Under the pieces are notes generated by a model that saw only the letters and a program-made list of their open reading frames with translations, was not told the origin of the DNA and did not search any database. Made by a program: the position numbers and the translations under genes. Shown piece after piece: positions 12,201 to 19,524 of a stretch of DNA of 19,524 bases. How positions within the stretch are numbered: the first letter of the stretch is position 1; each line of letters starts with the position of its first letter. Source of the stretch: Ettlia oleoabundans (taxonomy: Eukaryota; Chlorophyta; Chlorophyceae; Chlamydomonadales); NCBI GenBank assembly GCA_019693395.1, contig JAAMXP010001776.1:1-19524 (forward strand), written 5' to 3'.

Positions 12201-12486
12201 CACCATTCTCCTGCGCGGCCCCAACACCCTGAGCGACGACGGCACAACCACCGTCGTCAGACCTGCAGGCCCTCCAACAGCTTCTCGTACGCCGGATCCC
12301 CCGCATCGGCGCCCTTGTCCTGCACAGTCCGACAACGGAATGAGGAGGCTCTAGGGCTGCTAGGGGGCCCGATCACTTTACGGGAAGATGCTGACGCGCA
12401 AGGTGCCCGATGCTCACCACCGCTTGTTCGGCATAGTCTTGGAATCGAAGGAGGATGGCCTCCCCGACAGAGGCAGCAAAGGCCAT
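231..12486 (-). CDS. FRY: Furry / Tao3-like cell morphogenesis protein, 33 exons, C-terminus beyond left edge
   Basis: This is the N-terminal part, about 1,630 residues, of a Furry-family scaffold. In animals, fungi and plants these large HEAT/armadillo-like proteins bind NDR/LATS kinases with MOB cofactors and control polarised growth and cell shape, in the cytoplasm and at the cortex. The spliced product follows the plant Furry-like protein collinearly. Landmarks are DPAYEKLLEGLQ (residues 31-42), QLLSWR (55-60), AFDWLLGAD (113-121), AAQMLGALSPLR, LHKLLRD, ARCYWDFGRWSDL, LHKVVDPRRPVRD, and SLANSYASYQLRLSARLAKEH. Exon phases match at nearly all junctions. I chose the ATG at 12484-12486, in the context GCGGCCAAAATGGCC, because the exon's in-frame upstream part begins right after a stop (TAG at 12556-12558) and has no earlier ATG. 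An upstream coding exon is still possible. Gly/Ser-rich inserts (exons 16 and 33) and a Pro/Gln/Ala insert (exon 28) interrupt the conserved blocks. Family identity is very secure; individual weak splice sites (exons 2, 18, 29-30) are less so. Confidence 0.93.
1192..1222 (+). repeat. GTG simple repeat within an FRY intron
   Basis: About six GTG units followed by a G run lie in the intron between exons 31 and 32. On the minus strand they give a CCA-rich tract upstream of the exon 32 acceptor. Confidence 0.7.
1530..1557 (+). repeat. GT repeat followed by poly-G within an FRY intron
   Basis: About seven GT units run into an uninterrupted G run of about ten bases. On the minus strand this is the C/CA tract just upstream of the exon 31 acceptor (cccgtttgcag). 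Confidence 0.7.
2931..2947 (+). repeat. AGC trinucleotide repeat beside the exon 27 acceptor
   Basis: Five and two-thirds AGC units (CTG on the minus strand) lie just upstream of the acceptor ttttgcccgcag of exon 27. They are intronic. Confidence 0.7.
5982..5987 (-). promoter_or_regulatory. Probable GC-type 5' splice site of FRY intron 18
   Basis: After the conserved peptide LIAKLQ the minus strand reads CTGCAG then GCAGGC. No GT occurs in a usable phase before the in-frame stop six codons further on. The acceptor ending at 5765 (cccatgtgcag) opens the next conserved exon in phase 0, giving a 223-base intron from 5987 to 5765. A GC-AG intron is the simplest reading. Confidence 0.6.
7323..7361 (+). 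repeat. G-rich tract with potential G-quadruplex, complementary to an FRY acceptor tract
   Basis: The plus strand carries several consecutive runs of three to seven G separated by single T (gggtgggtggggtgggggtg and onward). On the minus strand the same bases form the C-rich tract ending in cccgcag that precedes exon 15. Confidence 0.65.
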
Positions 12487-12555
12487 TTTGGCCGCAACTC
12501 CTCCGGCACGCCCCCCGTTCTTCAAGTCATTGTAACGTGCAGTGGACGCTGCATC
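9316..12555 (-). other. FRY: FRY-like gene exons 1-9 (N-terminal morphogenesis domain)
   Basis: Predicted exons, 5' to 3' on the minus strand, are 12555-12418, 12319-12263, 12067-11957, 11791-11624, 11299-11111, 10624-10485, 10244-10139, 9898-9703 and 9504-9316. They encode residues 1 to about 408, the conserved N-terminal block. Introns 1-5 and 7 are phase 0, intron 6 phase 2, introns 8 and 9 phase 1, and every phase joins correctly. Donors include GTGGGTGG after exons 6 and 8. The donor after exon 2 (GTCTGA) is weak, but it joins the conserved peptides EKLLEGLQ and PFVMDQLLSWR in frame. The longest intron here is 11110-10625 (486 bases). Exon 1 carries 23 in-frame codons before the chosen ATG; they could be 5' leader or coding sequence from an unseen upstream exon. 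Confidence 0.88.
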
Positions 12556-12960
12556 CTAATTCAGAACGTAAGCAAATAGCTAAGCCTCTGGTCATCACAT
12601 GCTGGCACCAGCCAGCGCCACGTGGCGGAGCCCAGCAGAGCCGCTTGTTGTGCTGTGTGAGTGCGCGTTAACGGGTATATGGCGTGTCAGCCTCCAGCTT
12701 GGATCCAGACGTCTCAACAATTTGGGCAAAAGGGTCCATGGTGTGCCAAGGCTGACCATGCAGCATGGCACTAAAGTACACCGTCTGCGTAGCGCTACGG
12801 CTAGCCAGCTGCAGGAGCAGCAGACTACTAGGAACCGCTGTATGTCAGCGGCAAACAAGGAAGGGGAAGCGGTGGGGGAAGGGATTTGTTTATCGGACTA
12901 CAGGATTTAGGCAAGCACACAGGGATGACAAGCATGGGGGGCGGGTATAGAGAGTTGCAG
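12556..12960. other. FRY 5' flank; no further gene seen
   Basis: This interval lies between the first recognised FRY exon and the reverse transcriptase remnant. On the minus strand it should hold the FRY 5' leader, its promoter and perhaps a short upstream exon. I see no convincing coding block, TATA box or repeat. The sequence directly upstream of exon 1 (acgttctgaattag) is a weak but possible acceptor. Confidence 0.5.
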
Positions 12961-12981
12961 CATGACTACAAGCGCATATAT

Positions 12982-13512
12982 GTTGGCAGGCGCCGCAGCA
13001 CGGAGCAGGCTGTGCTGCTGTTACGCACGTTGCAATACCAGCATCGCTAGCAGGGGCAGCGGTTATGGGCATGCTTTGTGGATTCCAAGAGGCCTATGAC
13101 ACAGTCCCCCGGCAGCGGCTCTGGAATAAGCTGGCAGCATGCGGCCTCGGCGGCAGCAAACTGCGGGCGGTACAGGCGCTGTACGCGGACGTCCCAATGT
13201 CGGTACGCACTGCAGCCGGGCTGTCTCCTTGCTTTCAAGCCACCGTCGGCCTACAGCAGGGCTGCCCGCTCAGCCCCACTCTGTTTGGCCTGTAAATTAA
13301 AAATTTTGAGGCAGCTGTGCTGGCAGCGGCACAGCGCTGTGAGCATTTGGACCTGACCAGCTTCTTGGGCAGCGGCAGCATGGTGCCCCCCCTGTTGTAT
13401 GCAGATGGCATGGTGCTGTTGGCCACCACGCCCGAGGGCCTGCAGCAGCAGCTGCAACTGCTGCAACAGTACTGCAAGCATTGGGGGCTGACGTTTAACA
13501 CCCTCAAAGCCC
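12982..13512 (+). pseudogene. Decayed LINE-type reverse transcriptase fragment
   Basis: This is the finger and palm region of a non-LTR retrotransposon reverse transcriptase. In order it reads: GRRRSTEQAVLLLRTLQYQH; an in-frame TAG at 13048-13050; ACFVD; a one-base deletion at about 13083 that shifts the frame; FQEAYDTVPRQRLW; the block around GLQQGCPLSPTLFGL; a TAA at 13293-13295 where the family usually has Tyr; then EAAVLAAAQRCEHLDL. The catalytic box follows, as YADGMVLLA, with Gly replacing the second catalytic Asp (codon GGC, 13407-13409), and then LLQQYCKHWGLTFNT. Homology fades after about 13512, so the 3' part of the element, endonuclease and 5' end are missing. The element is dead. 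It is flanked by single-copy genes and lies head to head with FRY. Its clade was not determined. Confidence 0.87.
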
Positions 13513-14276
13513 AGCCCCCAGTGGCATATAGCTTCCCCAGTCCTCCCACAGTCGTCAGCCCTGCATGCTTTGCAGTGCTGATCCATTCTTCGGAACGGAC
13601 AGTGCACTTTCAGGGGAGGGAGCAGCCCGGGGAAGCAAGCAAATCTGCACGTGCCAGCCCCACAACTGCGTTTGCTCAATTTTCAAAGCTGACTTTCCTA
13701 GCACCCCTTAGCAACAACCTCCATTACATTTGAGCCTGCTCAGGCTGTAGAATCCTCCTTTTTTTGGAGAGGTTTGTGTCGCAAGTTCCGTTGCGGCTAG
13801 ACAGACTGTAAACACAAGAAGCAAAGCAAACACCCTCTCTCCCCCACAAACAACCACCACCACCATACACACACAACCACCACCACAGCGGCAGGGGCAT
13901 GAGCGGGGGCTGTGGGGTGAGACCTGCATGCATGCAGGCTATATGGATGGCGCACCTTGCTTGCTTGAGTTCACAAGCTCTTGGGCCTTCCACACCTATT
14001 CTACAAGGTGTTTGGTTGCATATCTTGCCACATGCCAATCAGGCCGCTAGTACTTTGCAGCTTCAGTGAGACGGGGAGTTATGCTGTGCTGCGCAGACCT
14101 GATCGGCCTCTTACTAGTTCGCCAATTGCCGCAGGCTTGTTGCGATTGCACGGCAGATGTGGCCTATCGAGCTGCAACTCTGACGTGAGTCGAAAAGGAG
14201 CACTTGCTAAAGGTCTCGTCAACTGTGAGCTCTGCTCGCGGCCGTTTAACACATCCCACTTATCTTCGCCCCGCAG
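13513..14276. other. Non-coding stretch between RT remnant and small plus-strand gene
   Basis: The reading frame after the RT remnant stays open to 13735 but has no recognisable motif and is probably accidental. From 13840 to 13890 there is a CCA/CA-rich simple repeat (accaccacc and acacacac runs). The right-hand part (about 14050-14184) is the likely 5' leader of the next gene. A plausible leader intron runs from the donor GTGAGT at 14185 to the acceptor ccccgcag ending at 14276. A nine-codon upstream reading frame (ATG at 14157, stop at 14181-14183) lies in that leader. Confidence 0.45.
13841..13890. repeat. CCA/CA simple-sequence tract
   Basis: The tract is a mix of CCA and CA units (caaccaccaccaccat followed by acacacac and more accaccacc). 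It is low complexity and has no coding support. Confidence 0.7.
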
Positions 14277-14289
14277 AGTTTCTCCCAGG

Positions 14290-15394
14290 ATGCGCATCGT
14301 GTTGCTGCTGCTCGTGGTGGTCGCCTTCCTGGTGGCTGGGTGAGGCGCGGCATGCCGCTAAAGCCGCTAAAGTTACTACTGAGCTGGGTTTGTGCTTGCT
14401 GTGGTCAGCAATGGCGAAAGCAGGCAACCGACAGAGAGGCAGCGACGCGATGCTTCTGTTGTTGCTGATGAGAAACCCTTCCGCCCCACGGTCCCGCCTT
14501 TGGAGCTCGCGGCTGCTGGACAAGCTGCGGTCTTCTTCTGTGGGACAGCTTGGGCCACATGCGCTGTGTGTGTGTTACATAACCCCGCTACTTAGGCCCT
14601 ACTGGACCTGGGCAGGGGAGCCGTACCGGCCGACTCATAACCGTGCCTGCGGGTATAGCCGGCAGCCAAGGGACACCCCTCCCTTGACCTGCCAGCAGCC
14701 AAGGGACACCCCTCCCCTAGCCTGCTATCCGTCCTGCCGGACACGCAACCCCTAAACCTCAGGGCCACATGCAACGTGAGGTGCTTTCCAAGCTGACTAC
14801 ATCCTTACGCCTCCCCCTCCCCGCTCCTTGTTCCGTTCTGCAGGATGCTGGTGGCGCCTGTAGCGGCCATGAGACGTAGGTGCCTGCCAAACCACCCAAG
14901 TGATGCACCTGCAGCTGCTTCATGGTCTGGCAGCCAACATGCCCCATTGGTCATTTGTGGGGCCACTCTTTTTGGTTTTTATTAAAGGACCTTCTGGCGC
15001 CGTGTCCAGGCACAGCAGGCCCACCACCCAACGATTCCTTGATTTTGCACTTGCGGATGTTTCCAGCCATTTAAATGTGTTGTGCATTGGAGCCTTGCTG
15101 CGGCCTTGCAGCCGCCTCTCTGCGTCAGCCAAGTTAGAAAGGAAAGGCTGGAGGTTTGTGCTAATCCTTACTGCCCGCCCCCCCCCCCCCACAGCTGGCC
15201 TTAAGTCCTACAGATTCGAAGGCCGCAGTGGCCTGTCAACCAGGCGCCGCCTGCTGAACGAAGTTGACGAGTTTGGTGCGGGCCGTGGTCGTGGCCGCGG
15301 GAGGGGCCGGGGCAGGGGCCGTGGGGGCCGTGGGGGCCCTGGCAGGGGTGAGCTTGACTTCAGTGGTGAGGAGACCTTCGAGATTGAAGGCTGA
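14290..15394 (+). CDS. Small secreted or membrane-anchored RG-repeat protein, three exons, family unknown
   Basis: Predicted exons are 14290-14339, 14844-14875 and 15195-15394. Phases agree (2, then 1) and splice sites are good: GTGAGG donor and ttctgcag acceptor, GTAGGT donor and a C-tract-plus-acag acceptor. The 93-residue product has a hydrophobic N-terminus (MRIVLLLLVVVAFLVAGG, then MLVAPVAA to residue 25) that looks like a signal peptide or signal anchor. A basic-hydrophobic stretch with RRRLL at 44-48 and NEVDEF at 49-54 follows, then residues 57-79 with nine RG dipeptides, and finally an acidic tail (residues 80-93, six acidic residues) ending at TGA 15392-15394. RG tails normally mark nuclear RNA-binding proteins, so pairing one with a secretory leader is unusual. 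I recognise no family. Alternatively it is a non-coding transcript, or the third exon belongs to another protein; the three-way phase agreement argues for coding. Confidence 0.55.
14663..14728 (+). repeat. Two-copy 33-base tandem repeat inside intron 1 of the RG-repeat gene
   Basis: Two nearly identical units begin at 14663 and 14696. Both start cagccaagggacacccctcc; they differ only near their 3' ends. The repeat lies in the predicted 504-base intron and has no recognised function. Confidence 0.8.
15178..15194 (+). promoter_or_regulatory. Poly-C tract with acag acceptor before exon 3 of the RG-repeat gene
   Basis: An uninterrupted run of about 13 C residues leads directly into acag and exon 3. 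It serves as the pyrimidine tract of the predicted 3' splice site. Confidence 0.6.
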
Positions 15395-16534
15395 AGCCCC
15401 ACCATCTGCCCCTCAGGTCACTACTGCGCAAGTGCACATCTGCCAGCCGTCAGAGTCATGCCAAATTGCACACGAGCAAGTCGACCTCTTTGCCGGCACG
15501 TTTTAGGCCAATTTTTAAACCCCGACACACACACCATGCCTCTCCGTGGTCCGCCTTGTTGTGTGAACTGTTGCTCTTCCACGCCGCCTTGACCATGCTG
15601 TTGACACCAGCATTTGTTCGATGCAGCAACGTTGAACTCCACCCTGGCGATGCCGATTCGTTTCAGAGCTTATGATTTCTTTCTGTCTTGGTCCCTACAC
15701 TCATCATGCCGGTCTCCCACTGCCTGCGTGTTTTATTGGAAGCGTGTGAGATTCGAACACACTCTTGGGGGGCTCTCAACAACCTGTTGTTTTCTTCCTG
15801 GACAACCTTGGTTTGTGAAGACCCTCCAAAGGGCTAGGCCTAGGGCCACATGGCGTGCCTGCTAGCGGGATAGTACGGCCTACTGCTAGCATGCGCTGCG
15901 GCTGCAGCAGCCACATACAGATCCAGATGTTTGCCTGCCAGCCACAGACCGTTCGGTTCGAGATCTACATACCTTTCTAAATAACGACGCTGGAAAGAAA
16001 GCAATTGAGCGGTTGCATCAACAAGGCGACGGGAGCTTAGCTAGGGAGGCCATAGAGGAGGGGCAGGGTTGGATTATGTGTGAATATGTGGCAGGGTCAA
16101 GGGAACAGGGCAACACAAAAACGTGCAACGCAAATGGGTGTTCAAATTTGGGCAAGGTCAGTTGTTCACAAATGTGAGCGGGGCAGAAAGCAACCACACA
16201 GCCTGATCCAATGGAAGCAGGGCCCATCTGCCAAAAACTAACTGCACAACATAACAAGGTCGCTGCTGGGCGGAAGGGGGAGCAGCCCAAGGTGCCATCC
16301 GCCAAAGCTGGCACTAGTAATTGTCAAGCTCCGGTATACAGGTCAAATTGGCCCATCAACCACAGATAGAAAACCATCCTGCGATGCAACCAGGAGGCAG
16401 CGAACGCCAGTCAACTCTTGTAAAAGTCATCACGCAGCGGCAGCAGCTGCCAGGGTCCCAGGTTGTGTGATGCAGCCAACAGCAGTCATGAGTTGCGAGT
16501 TTATTGAGCATACGACCCAGAGGAGGCCTCGTCC
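15395..16534. other. Tail-to-tail intergenic region; no gene seen
   Basis: This 1.1 kb interval separates the stop codons of two convergent genes, so it should hold both 3' untranslated regions. No reading frame here has recognisable motifs. By eye I found no TGTAA (the usual green-algal poly(A) signal) on the plus strand before about 16420, and none (as TTACA) on the minus side. The only structured item is a tRNA T-arm-like motif near 15744-15762. Confidence 0.45.
15744..15762 (-). other. tRNA T-arm / B-box-like motif, probable relic
   Basis: The minus strand reads GTGTGTTCGAATCTCACAC. It contains TTCGAAT, which fits the T-loop and B box of a tRNA, with flanks that can form a T-stem with one mismatch. 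No matching acceptor 5' strand, A box or anticodon arm was found upstream on that strand. A tRNA-derived relic or SINE piece is possible; an intact tRNA gene is not supported. Confidence 0.25.
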
Positions 16535-19403
16535 TCACCAGCCAGGGATTGCAATCATAGAAATCATATACTCCCAGAAGATCATGGCACCTGCAGGCAT
16601 GGGGTTGGAACAAACACGGGGCAGTGAATGTACAAACAGCACGTGCAAACAGCGGAAGCCAGGGAAGCCCAAGGAGGCCCGGCTTGCGCAGCAATGGACC
16701 TGCCGACATCGTTGAGCCTTTGCTTACCCCTCTCTTCAGATTGAGGCAATCAACCCGGTCAGGTGCAGGGCTGTCAGGCACAGACAGCCCAATTGAGCAC
16801 AGCATTGCTGCCCAAGGTCCAAGGCTCACCAATTTCCTTCTCGTGGTTCTGGTACATGGAGGCCATGTTTTGCACCTGGTTCGAAGTTGGCACAGTGTAC
16901 TGCACACAGCACGCACGGCATACACACAGCGCAAGCCGTCCCAGCACCACTTGGCAGTCAGAAGGCTGATGCAGCCACAGCGCAATAGGCACAAAGCAGA
17001 GCTGGCATGGCACGCTGGAACGGCGATTGATGGATGTGGCAAATTGAGCGCCGAGCAGTCTTGTGACAGCCAGGGAGGAGCAGCGGGCGGCGCTTTGCAC
17101 ATGCACTGCAGGGTAGCCACCCAGGCATGCTCCTGAATGTGAAGCACATACAGACGCTCAATGCAACATCAACACCATGCAGGCGGGTGAACACCTGTAG
17201 GAGGAGCAGGAAGGGGAAGACTGGGTTGTCAGGCATGTACCAGCCTGCCTTGATGGTGCCCACCACAAGGAGGCAGCCCAGCACGGGCAGTATGAGAAAG
17301 CGCACAGCCACCACTGCAATGCAGGGCTGCAGCCCCACAGACTTCGTGCCGCGGCCTGGTCCCTGCGAGGGGCAGCAGGGGCAGGGTTGAGGAGCAGCAG
17401 GGAGATGTAAGTGAAGGGCAGGCATGCACACCCTGGGAAAAGGCAGGCAGGCAACCAGGCAGTGGAAGGAATTGAGACAGGCAGGCGGGCAGGGCGGAAA
17501 GGCAGGCAGTAAAGCGGCCGAACAGAGAGAGGACAAGCCACAACATTGGAGTGGGAAGAGAAATCGTGGCAGCATGAACTGCCCTGTCCATTAGCATGCA
17601 TATGCCCGGCATTGGCGGCAGTGCAGCTGCAGCCTTAAGCCCTGCTGTTCCGCCCGGAGGCGCGAGCAGCCCGGGAAATGAAGCATACTGACAGAAGAAA
17701 GGGGTAGTGATGCTGCCGGGGCCTGGGCGGGAGCTGCAGCATCACTGGTAGGTGCCTGCCACTCACCCAGGCCATGGCTGCACCTAGTACGAACGAAGCA
17801 ATAAAGACGTACGAATTCTGCAAGCTGGAAATAGCGCCTGTGATGAAGCCAAGGGGCGCGCTCTGCACAGGTGCGAGGGTGCAGGAAACACATAGCAAGC
17901 AAGTGGTCACTGCACAAGGGACATGGGCGTTCTCAACGAGCAATGGAGCAATGCAGTATTGATTATGATAGTGATTGCATCTGCTCGACACGTTTATAAC
18001 AAAAGAATGCCAGCCGTCCCTCTCCACCCACCTGCTCAGGAAAGAACAGCTTCTGAATGGGGCTGGCACACCCCACGCCCAGACTGAGCACTGCTGTGAT
18101 GGTGGGGATCATCAGCAAGTACCTGCAGCCAGGCATTCACGCATGCAGGTAGGCGGGCAAATGGTTGAGCAGGCAGGTTTCGAGGGGTGCCAGCTAAGAG
18201 CGGCTGTGCCCCAATATATTAGGGATAGAGGGTATATACCCTATCCCTCTCTGTAGTGGGTGCTGTGGCAAGCGACTGACAGCATTAAGCGAGGAAGATA
18301 TTGCAGGTGAGAGACAGGCCGTGCTCTGGGTAGGTGCTAGTCATGTAAATCACACATAGCCTGCCCGCCCTATGCACTGACATGCCTGACTAGCAAGGCA
18401 GCCTCTGCAACAGGCACTTCCCAGGCACATTATTGTGCAGCTTCGTATCCACTCACTCGTAAGTGAAGCGCCAAGCTGCCCTGCCCCAGCGGTACATTCG
18501 ACCCCGCATTATTGCCGGTACCTCCGGATCCGCATCAATCACTCCAGCCGCCTCTTTCTCATCAGTCTCCTCCAACTCCTCCTCCTCCTCATCACTATCC
18601 TCCCATCTGCTGGACACCCGTCCCTTTGTGGCAGTGACGGCACTCCGCCGGCTGCCAGCCCCGCTTATTGCCCCCGACTCTGCGCGATCCAGCTGCTCTG
18701 CATCCTTCACCGCCGCCTGGCCTTGTGCTACTTCCCCTTCCTTCAGGTGAGGCAGCGCCAGGGCCGCCGCTGCCGCATCAAGGTCGCCAACAGTGTGCAG
18801 CTGCTTGTCAAGGCTGAGGGAGTGTGGCGCTGACACAGCCTTACGAGGCTTGGGCACAACAGCCAGGCCGCCAGATGCCGCTGCTGCCATCTCTGTGTCC
18901 GGCAGCTGTTTGGAAGAGCGGCTTACGCGTGATACTCCCCGCAGGATTCTACCAGAAAGTTTCTGCACAACCTCAAGGAAGCTGCGCGGGGGCATCGGTC
19001 GTTTCACCAGCAGCCACTTGGAGATGGGGACTGCAAGGCAGGCGGCCGGCAGGGATAGGCGGCGCCAGTTACTCGCATGGTGGGTGGGGGCAAGACGGGG
19101 ATGATGTGGGCGTGAGTCAGCTGCTATACACCAGGAACGCCACAGCAGGAACCACCCAGACGAACAGGATGGTGCTCCTCAGATCATGGGGCGCTAACCC
19201 TTGCAATGGTGCCAAGAACAGCAAATATGACGCGGGTTACGCACATCCAAAAATCTGGACCACAGCGCTGGAGACCGCGACGTATGTCCAGCCGACAGTG
19301 ACGCACTGGTCTCCCAAGGCTGCAGGGGAGGAAGGAGGAAGCTGCGGTTGATGACAGCGAATCCCAATGGGAGCGAGAAGAGCGATGTCACACACGCCGC
19401 CAC
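16535..19403 (-). CDS. Auxin-efflux-carrier family (PIN-LIKES-type) membrane transporter, N-terminus beyond right edge
   Basis: This is the C-terminal part, about 390 residues, of a Mem_trans / auxin efflux carrier family protein. PILS members sit in the ER membrane and are linked to intracellular auxin homeostasis in plants; the algal substrate is unknown. Predicted exons are 19319-19245, 19199-19132, 19016-18457, 18122-18032, 17862-17767, 17362-17195, 16899-16830 and 16590-16535, all phase-consistent, ending at TGA 16535-16537. An earlier coding block (19403 to about 19330) is likely, but its join is unclear. Membrane segments include GWTYVAVSSAVVQIFGW, STILFVWVVPAVAFL, LLMIPTITAVLSLGVGC, FIASFVLGAAMAW, VRFLILPVLGCLLVVGTIKA, FPFLLLLQ joined to YTVPTSN, and MIFWEYMISMIAIPGW. 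Family landmarks are the SAPLGFITG, ILPVLG and QNHEKE regions. The 187-residue exon at 18457-19016 is the hydrophilic central loop, with an acidic run (DSDEEEEELEETDEKE). Substrate-level naming is not justified. Confidence 0.86.
18221..18250. repeat. Imperfect 30-base palindrome in a PILS-like gene intron
   Basis: A perfect 12-base palindrome, GGGTATATACCC (18230-18241), is flanked by AGGGATAGA on the left and TATCCCTCT on the right. The two arms pair except for a two-base bulge. It sits in the intron between 18457 and 18122. Confidence 0.75.
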
Positions 19404-19524
19404 CTGCGTTTAATGCCCGGCAGGGCGCCGCTATGCGGGTGCAACTGGCTGAGGACCCAGCCAGGAGAATGGGTCCACCCATGCAGTCAGCCCTAACAAG
19501 GCCTTTGACTGCTCAGCCCCCCCC

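Noticed and set aside
13513..13733. Continuation of the reverse transcriptase to 13733
   Set aside because: After LTFNT the open frame has no reverse transcriptase or LINE similarity that I can recognise; it is probably unrelated sequence that happens to stay open.
15744..15860. Intact tRNA gene on the minus strand
   Set aside because: No acceptor-stem 5' partner, A box or anticodon stem was found; only the T-arm resembles a tRNA.
16356..17147. 263-residue minus-strand reading frame
   Set aside because: It passes through PILS introns and contains only partial real exons in other frames.
1..19524. CRISPR array, prokaryotic defence system or virus-derived cluster
   Set aside because: There are no regularly spaced repeats, no operon-like gene packing and no phage or viral genes; the coding content is intron-rich eukaryotic.

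Overview
The window is nuclear DNA of a eukaryote, most likely a chlorophyte green alga of the Chlamydomonadales type. The evidence is dense short introns (mostly about 75-490 bases) with TGCAG acceptors, CA/TG-rich low-complexity introns, CAG/CTG-rich coding sequence, and proteins whose closest remembered relatives are from plants and green algae. No operon, CRISPR, prokaryotic ribosome binding site or intact RNA gene was seen. The species cannot be fixed from the sequence alone. All protein resemblances come from recognised family motifs recalled from memory; no search was run.

Positions 12486 down to 231 (minus strand) hold about 1,630 residues, in 33 exons, of a Furry / Tao3 / cell-morphogenesis protein. 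This is the giant HEAT-repeat-like scaffold that works with NDR/LATS kinases and MOB proteins in cell polarity. The start lies inside the window; the C-terminal part runs off the left edge. Intron phases agree at nearly every junction, which is strong support for the model.

Positions about 12980-13512 (plus) hold a decayed non-LTR (LINE-type) reverse transcriptase, with two stops, a one-base frameshift and YADG in place of YADD. Positions 14290-15394 (plus) hold a three-exon candidate gene for a 93-residue protein: a hydrophobic signal segment, a run of nine RG dipeptides, and an acidic tail. I do not recognise a family for it. A 1.1 kb stretch without a gene follows, containing one tRNA T-arm-like motif.

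Positions 16535 to the right edge (minus) hold the C-terminal two thirds or so of an auxin-efflux-carrier-family membrane transporter of the PIN-LIKES (PILS) kind. It has at least eight exons and a long acidic cytosolic loop; its N-terminus lies outside the window. It is convergent with the small RG gene.

The FRY and PILS genes are ordinary conserved eukaryotic genes, with no evidence of joint function. The less ordinary items are the small secreted RG-rich protein, an intron set dominated by GTGGGT donors, one GC-AG intron, and an NDR-type phosphorylation motif inside the NDR-binding scaffold.
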